Source of the DNA: an uncultured Bacteroidales bacterium
GTDB taxonomy: Bacteria; Bacteroidota; Bacteroidia; Bacteroidales; Bacteroidaceae
NCBI GenBank assembly: GCA_946060685.1
Contig: CAMGOT010000005.1
Span: forward strand, 1-35,938
DNA: 35,938 bases
Direction of reading: 5' to 3'
Position numbers and translations under genes: made by a program. Shown piece by piece: positions 33,452 through 35,938 of the stretch. The notes beneath the pieces were generated by a model. It was given only the letters and a program-made list of their open reading frames with translations, made no database searches and had not been told where the DNA came from. Position 1 is the first letter of the stretch; each line of letters opens with the position of its first letter.

Positions 33452-35224
33452 TTATTCACCCTTTTCCATCTGTGCCTTGAGGGCAGCCAGAGCGTCGATG
33501 TCACCGAGGGTGTTTACAGCAGCCTGGTTCTGGATTACGGGAGCCTCTTCCTTCTGAGCGCGGGGAGCACGTGCAGGACGAGCCTTCTTCTCGGCACGAC
33601 CCTCCTCGAAGGTACGGGTGTGGCTGACGAGAATGCGCTTGCTGTCCTTGTTGAACTCCAGCACCTTGAAGTCGAGGGTCTCGCCCTTCTGTGCCTTGCT
33701 GCCGTCGGCCTTCACGAGATTGCGGAGCGTGCAGAAGCCTTCCACATCCTCGCCAAGCGATACAACGGCACGGTTCTCTACGATTTCGGTGATGGTACCC
33801 TGATGTACGGTTCCCTCAGCGAAAGTACCCTCGAACTGATCCCAGGGATTGGGCTCCAGCTGCTTGTGGCCGAGGCTCAGACGACGGTTGTCCTTGTCGA
33901 TATCGAGCACCTTGACCTCGATAGGCTCACCAATCTTGGTGAACTCGTTGGGATGCTTCACCTTCTTGGTCCAGCTAAGGTCGGAGATATGGATAAGTCC
34001 ATCCACACCCTCTTCAAGCTCTACAAACACGCCGAAGTTGGTGAAATTGCGCACCTTGGCAGTGTGCTGGCTTCCAACGGGGTACTTCACCTCGATATCC
34101 TTCCAAGGATCATCCTTGAGCTGCTTGATACCAAGGCTCATCTTGCGCTCTACGCGGTCGAGCGTAAGGATGACGGCATCTACTTCGTCGCCAACCTTGA
34201 GGAAATCCTGTGCAGAACGGAGGTGCTGGCTCCAGCTCATCTCGCTGACGTGGATCAGACCCTCTACACCGGGAGCGATTTCCACGAATGCTCCGTAGTC
34301 GGTCATTACCACTACGCGGCCATGCACCTTGTCGCCCACCTTGAGGTCAGCATCGAGTGCATCCCAAGGATGGGGAGTGAGCTGCTTGATGCCAAGGGCG
34401 ATGCGACGCTTTTCTTCGTCGAAGTCGATGATAACGACCTTCACCTTCTGGTCGAGCTCGACAATCTTCTTGGGATCGTCTACACGGCCCCAGCTGAGGT
34501 CGGTGATATGAACGAGACCGTCTACGCCGCCGAGGTCGATGAACACACCATAGGAGGTGATGTTCTTGACAGTACCTTCCAGTACCTGGCCCTTCTCGAG
34601 CTTGCTGATGATTTCCTGCTTCTGCGCTTCGAGTTCAGCTTCGATGAGGGCCTTGTGGCTAACCACCACGTTCTTATATTCCTGATTGATCTTGACAACC
34701 TGGAACTCCATGGTCTTACCCACGAATACATCATAGTCGCGGATAGGCTTGACGTCGATTTGGCTACCGGGAAGGAATGCCTCGATACCAAATACATCGA
34801 CAATCATACCGCCCTTCGTACGGCACTTGATGAAGCCCTTGATGACTTCCTTGCTTTCGAGGGCAGCATTGATACGCTCCCAAGACTTGCTTGCGCGAGC
34901 CTTCTTGTGCGACAAGACGAGCTGACCCTTCTTGTCCTCAAGATTCTCGACATAGACCTCAACCGTATCACCGGGAGCGAGATCGGGATTGTAACGGAAC
35001 TCGCTGACGGGGATAATACCGTCGCTCTTGGAGCCGATGCGTACTACAACCTCACGCTTTCCAACGCTGATGACAGTACCGTCAGTCACCTCATGCTCAT
35101 GAACATGATTCAGGGTCTCATCATAAGCGGACATAGCTGCTTCACGATCTGCCTCAGCGGCACCAGACTCAAAAGCATTCCAGTCAAAGTCCTCAAGGGG
35201 AACGATGTTTTTAAGATTCTCCAT
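33452..35224 (-). CDS. rpsA: 30S ribosomal protein S1
   Basis: RNA-binding ribosomal protein that helps load and unfold mRNA on the small subunit. The 590 residues contain six S1 (OB-fold) domains, at about 47-107, 125-190, 212-280, 297-366, 385-455 and 472-538. Domains 3 to 5 are the canonical ones, with patterns such as ITSYGVFIDL, MTDYGAFVEI and FTNFGVFVEL followed by DGLIH/EGLIH; domains 1, 2 and 6 are more diverged, as in other S1 proteins. A C-terminal tail (about 540-590) is basic and Ala-rich, then ends with a short helix (IDALAALKAQMEKGE). The region before the start codon is A/T-rich without a Shine-Dalgarno sequence, usual for Bacteroidetes. Confidence 0.97.
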   Translation of the reverse strand: MENLKNIVPLEDFDWNAFESGAAEADREAAMSAYDETLNHVHEHEVTDGTVISVGKREVVVRIGSKSDGIIPVSEFRYNPDLAPGDTVEVYVENLEDKKGQLVLSHKKARASKSWERINAALESKEVIKGFIKCRTKGGMIVDVFGIEAFLPGSQIDVKPIRDYDVFVGKTMEFQVVKINQEYKNVVVSHKALIEAELEAQKQEIISKLEKGQVLEGTVKNITSYGVFIDLGGVDGLVHITDLSWGRVDDPKKIVELDQKVKVVIIDFDEEKRRIALGIKQLTPHPWDALDADLKVGDKVHGRVVVMTDYGAFVEIAPGVEGLIHVSEMSWSQHLRSAQDFLKVGDEVDAVILTLDRVERKMSLGIKQLKDDPWKDIEVKYPVGSQHTAKVRNFTNFGVFVELEEGVDGLIHISDLSWTKKVKHPNEFTKIGEPIEVKVLDIDKDNRRLSLGHKQLEPNPWDQFEGTFAEGTVHQGTITEIVENRAVVSLGEDVEGFCTLRNLVKADGSKAQKGETLDFKVLEFNKDSKRILVSHTRTFEEGRAEKKARPARAPRAQKEEAPVIQNQAAVNTLGDIDALAALKAQMEKGE

Positions 35225-35743
35225 TGTAATGTTAATGGTTAATAAATAAAGGATTAAAATGAATAATAATATATATAGGTGTCCTTGTACATCATCGGGG
35301 AGTGTCCCATCAATGGAGATTTTCGGGCTGCGCTCCCACCCGTCGACAAAAACAGCGCGAAATTACGATTTTCATGCCATATAAAAAGAAAAGGAAGCGT
35401 TTTTTTGCCGAAAAACCTTTGATTTAACGATTTATTGCTATTTTTGCACTACAGAAACATCAAAACGGGAAGTTGGCTGCCATGCCCCTGACAAGGCTGT
35501 AAGCGCAGATTGCGCTTATCGCGAAAACTGGAGTAATGCGAAAACTGGAGTAAGAAATTGAATGTTTGACCTTTAGCGTGGGCTGAGCATCTGCAAACAC
35601 CCCATTTTTCCGCCTTCCTCTTGCCTGCATACTTCTGCCTGCATACCTCTTGCCTGCACGCTTTGCCTGACTTGCACATGCTCCTGCCCCCCAGGCCGCA
35701 GCCTCCCATACCTCTTACACTATCCCGACATCTATCATATTAT
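35225..35743. other. Intergenic region upstream of rpsA
   Basis: An A/T-rich leader precedes rpsA. A weak promoter candidate is TAATTTCG (35358-35365, minus strand) with CTTT 19 bp upstream, seven of eight and three of four matches to consensus. Farther out are short direct repeats: GCGAAAACTGGAGTAA at 35521-35536 and 35538-35553, and loosely repeated TGCCTGCATAC-like units at about 35628-35680. An 86-codon minus-strand open frame across these repeats is not supported as a gene. Confidence 0.5.
35521..35553. repeat. 16-bp direct repeat GCGAAAACTGGAGTAA
   Basis: Two perfect copies with one base between them (period 17), at 35521-35536 and 35538-35553, in noncoding DNA. Function unknown; likely a local duplication. 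Confidence 0.8.
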
Positions 35744-35937
35744 AGGTGGGTTCTATAAATTCCCACCGTTAAAAAGATTAATAATTATGGATTAACGTTT
35801 TGTCATCTTTTGGGTTCTTTTTGGCCTAAATTACAAGTTAAATCGGTCATGTAGCTCGCTACACTCCCTCTTTAACCTATAATTTGGTCTCGAAAATAAC
35901 TCCAAAATCTGACAAAGCGAATTTATAGAACCCACCT
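35744..35937. repeat. Terminal-inverted-repeat hairpin element (copy 3, 194 bp)
   Basis: Perfect 18-bp terminal inverted repeats AGGTGGGTTCTATAAATT (35744-35761) and AATTTATAGAACCCACCT (35920-35937). The interior is also a long imperfect palindrome centred on TGTAGCTCGCTACA (35850-35863), so nearly the whole element can fold into one hairpin of about 90 bp. The termini match copies 1 and 2 in TTCTATAAATT but differ in the outer bases (GGTGGG versus GGGGTG), suggesting two subfamilies. It encodes no protein. Confidence 0.7.
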
Positions 35938-35938
35938 T

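Noticed and set aside
33446-35242. 598-codon plus-strand open frame opposite rpsA
   Set aside because: Shadow of the six S1 domains; it mirrors their repeat pattern and has no independent support. The 473-codon frame opposite pgk (31867-33288) is rejected for the same reason.

Overview
The window looks like a chromosomal segment of a Bacteroidales bacterium, most likely Prevotellaceae-like. The evidence is SusC/SusD pairs, lipoproteins with an acidic residue pair close behind the lipid-anchored cysteine, Bacteroidetes-type promoters (TTTG - 19 bp - TAnnTTTG) and start sites without clear Shine-Dalgarno sequences. The exact genus cannot be fixed from sequence reading alone. Every gene I can support lies on the minus strand, so transcription runs from high to low coordinates.

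Right part (about 27.9-35.2 kb) is housekeeping: ribosomal protein S1 (rpsA), phosphoglycerate kinase (pgk) with a good promoter and terminator, a membrane-anchored NMT1/THI5-like substrate-binding protein without its transporter, the two subunits of NAD-linked dihydroorotate dehydrogenase (pyrK, pyrD) and a CutC-family protein whose start codon region is tandemly duplicated.

Centre (8.6-27.0 kb) is the most interesting region: seven consecutive genes, all for secreted or outer-membrane proteins, in the order fasciclin lipoprotein (four FAS1-like domains) - SusC - SusD - fasciclin lipoprotein - [252 bp gap with a hairpin] - fasciclin lipoprotein - SusC - SusD. There is no glycoside hydrolase, protease, sulfatase, sigma/anti-sigma pair or hybrid two-component regulator. 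A near-consensus promoter sits about 240 bp upstream of the first gene and a strong intrinsic terminator follows the last. I read this as two TonB-dependent surface uptake complexes that use FAS1 lipoproteins as extra surface ligand-binding or scaffold subunits, with an unknown ligand.

Left part (0.2-7.3 kb) is an envelope operon: lpxD, lpxC, lpxA (first steps of lipid A synthesis), a small pRiA4b ORF-3-like gene, miaA (tRNA modification) and a class A penicillin-binding protein. LpxC ends right after its own domain; the FabZ dehydratase domain normally fused to it in Bacteroidales is absent.

Non-coding DNA between these blocks is rich in structured repeats. Two complete elements and one element end share 18-bp perfect terminal inverted repeats around AATTTATAGAAC and fold into long hairpins (8113-8525; 35744-35937; end at 34-51). 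The 8.1 kb copy carries a second, nested inverted-repeat element. Other short tandem and inverted repeats lie at 2696, 7800, 27805, 27897, 28758 and 35521.
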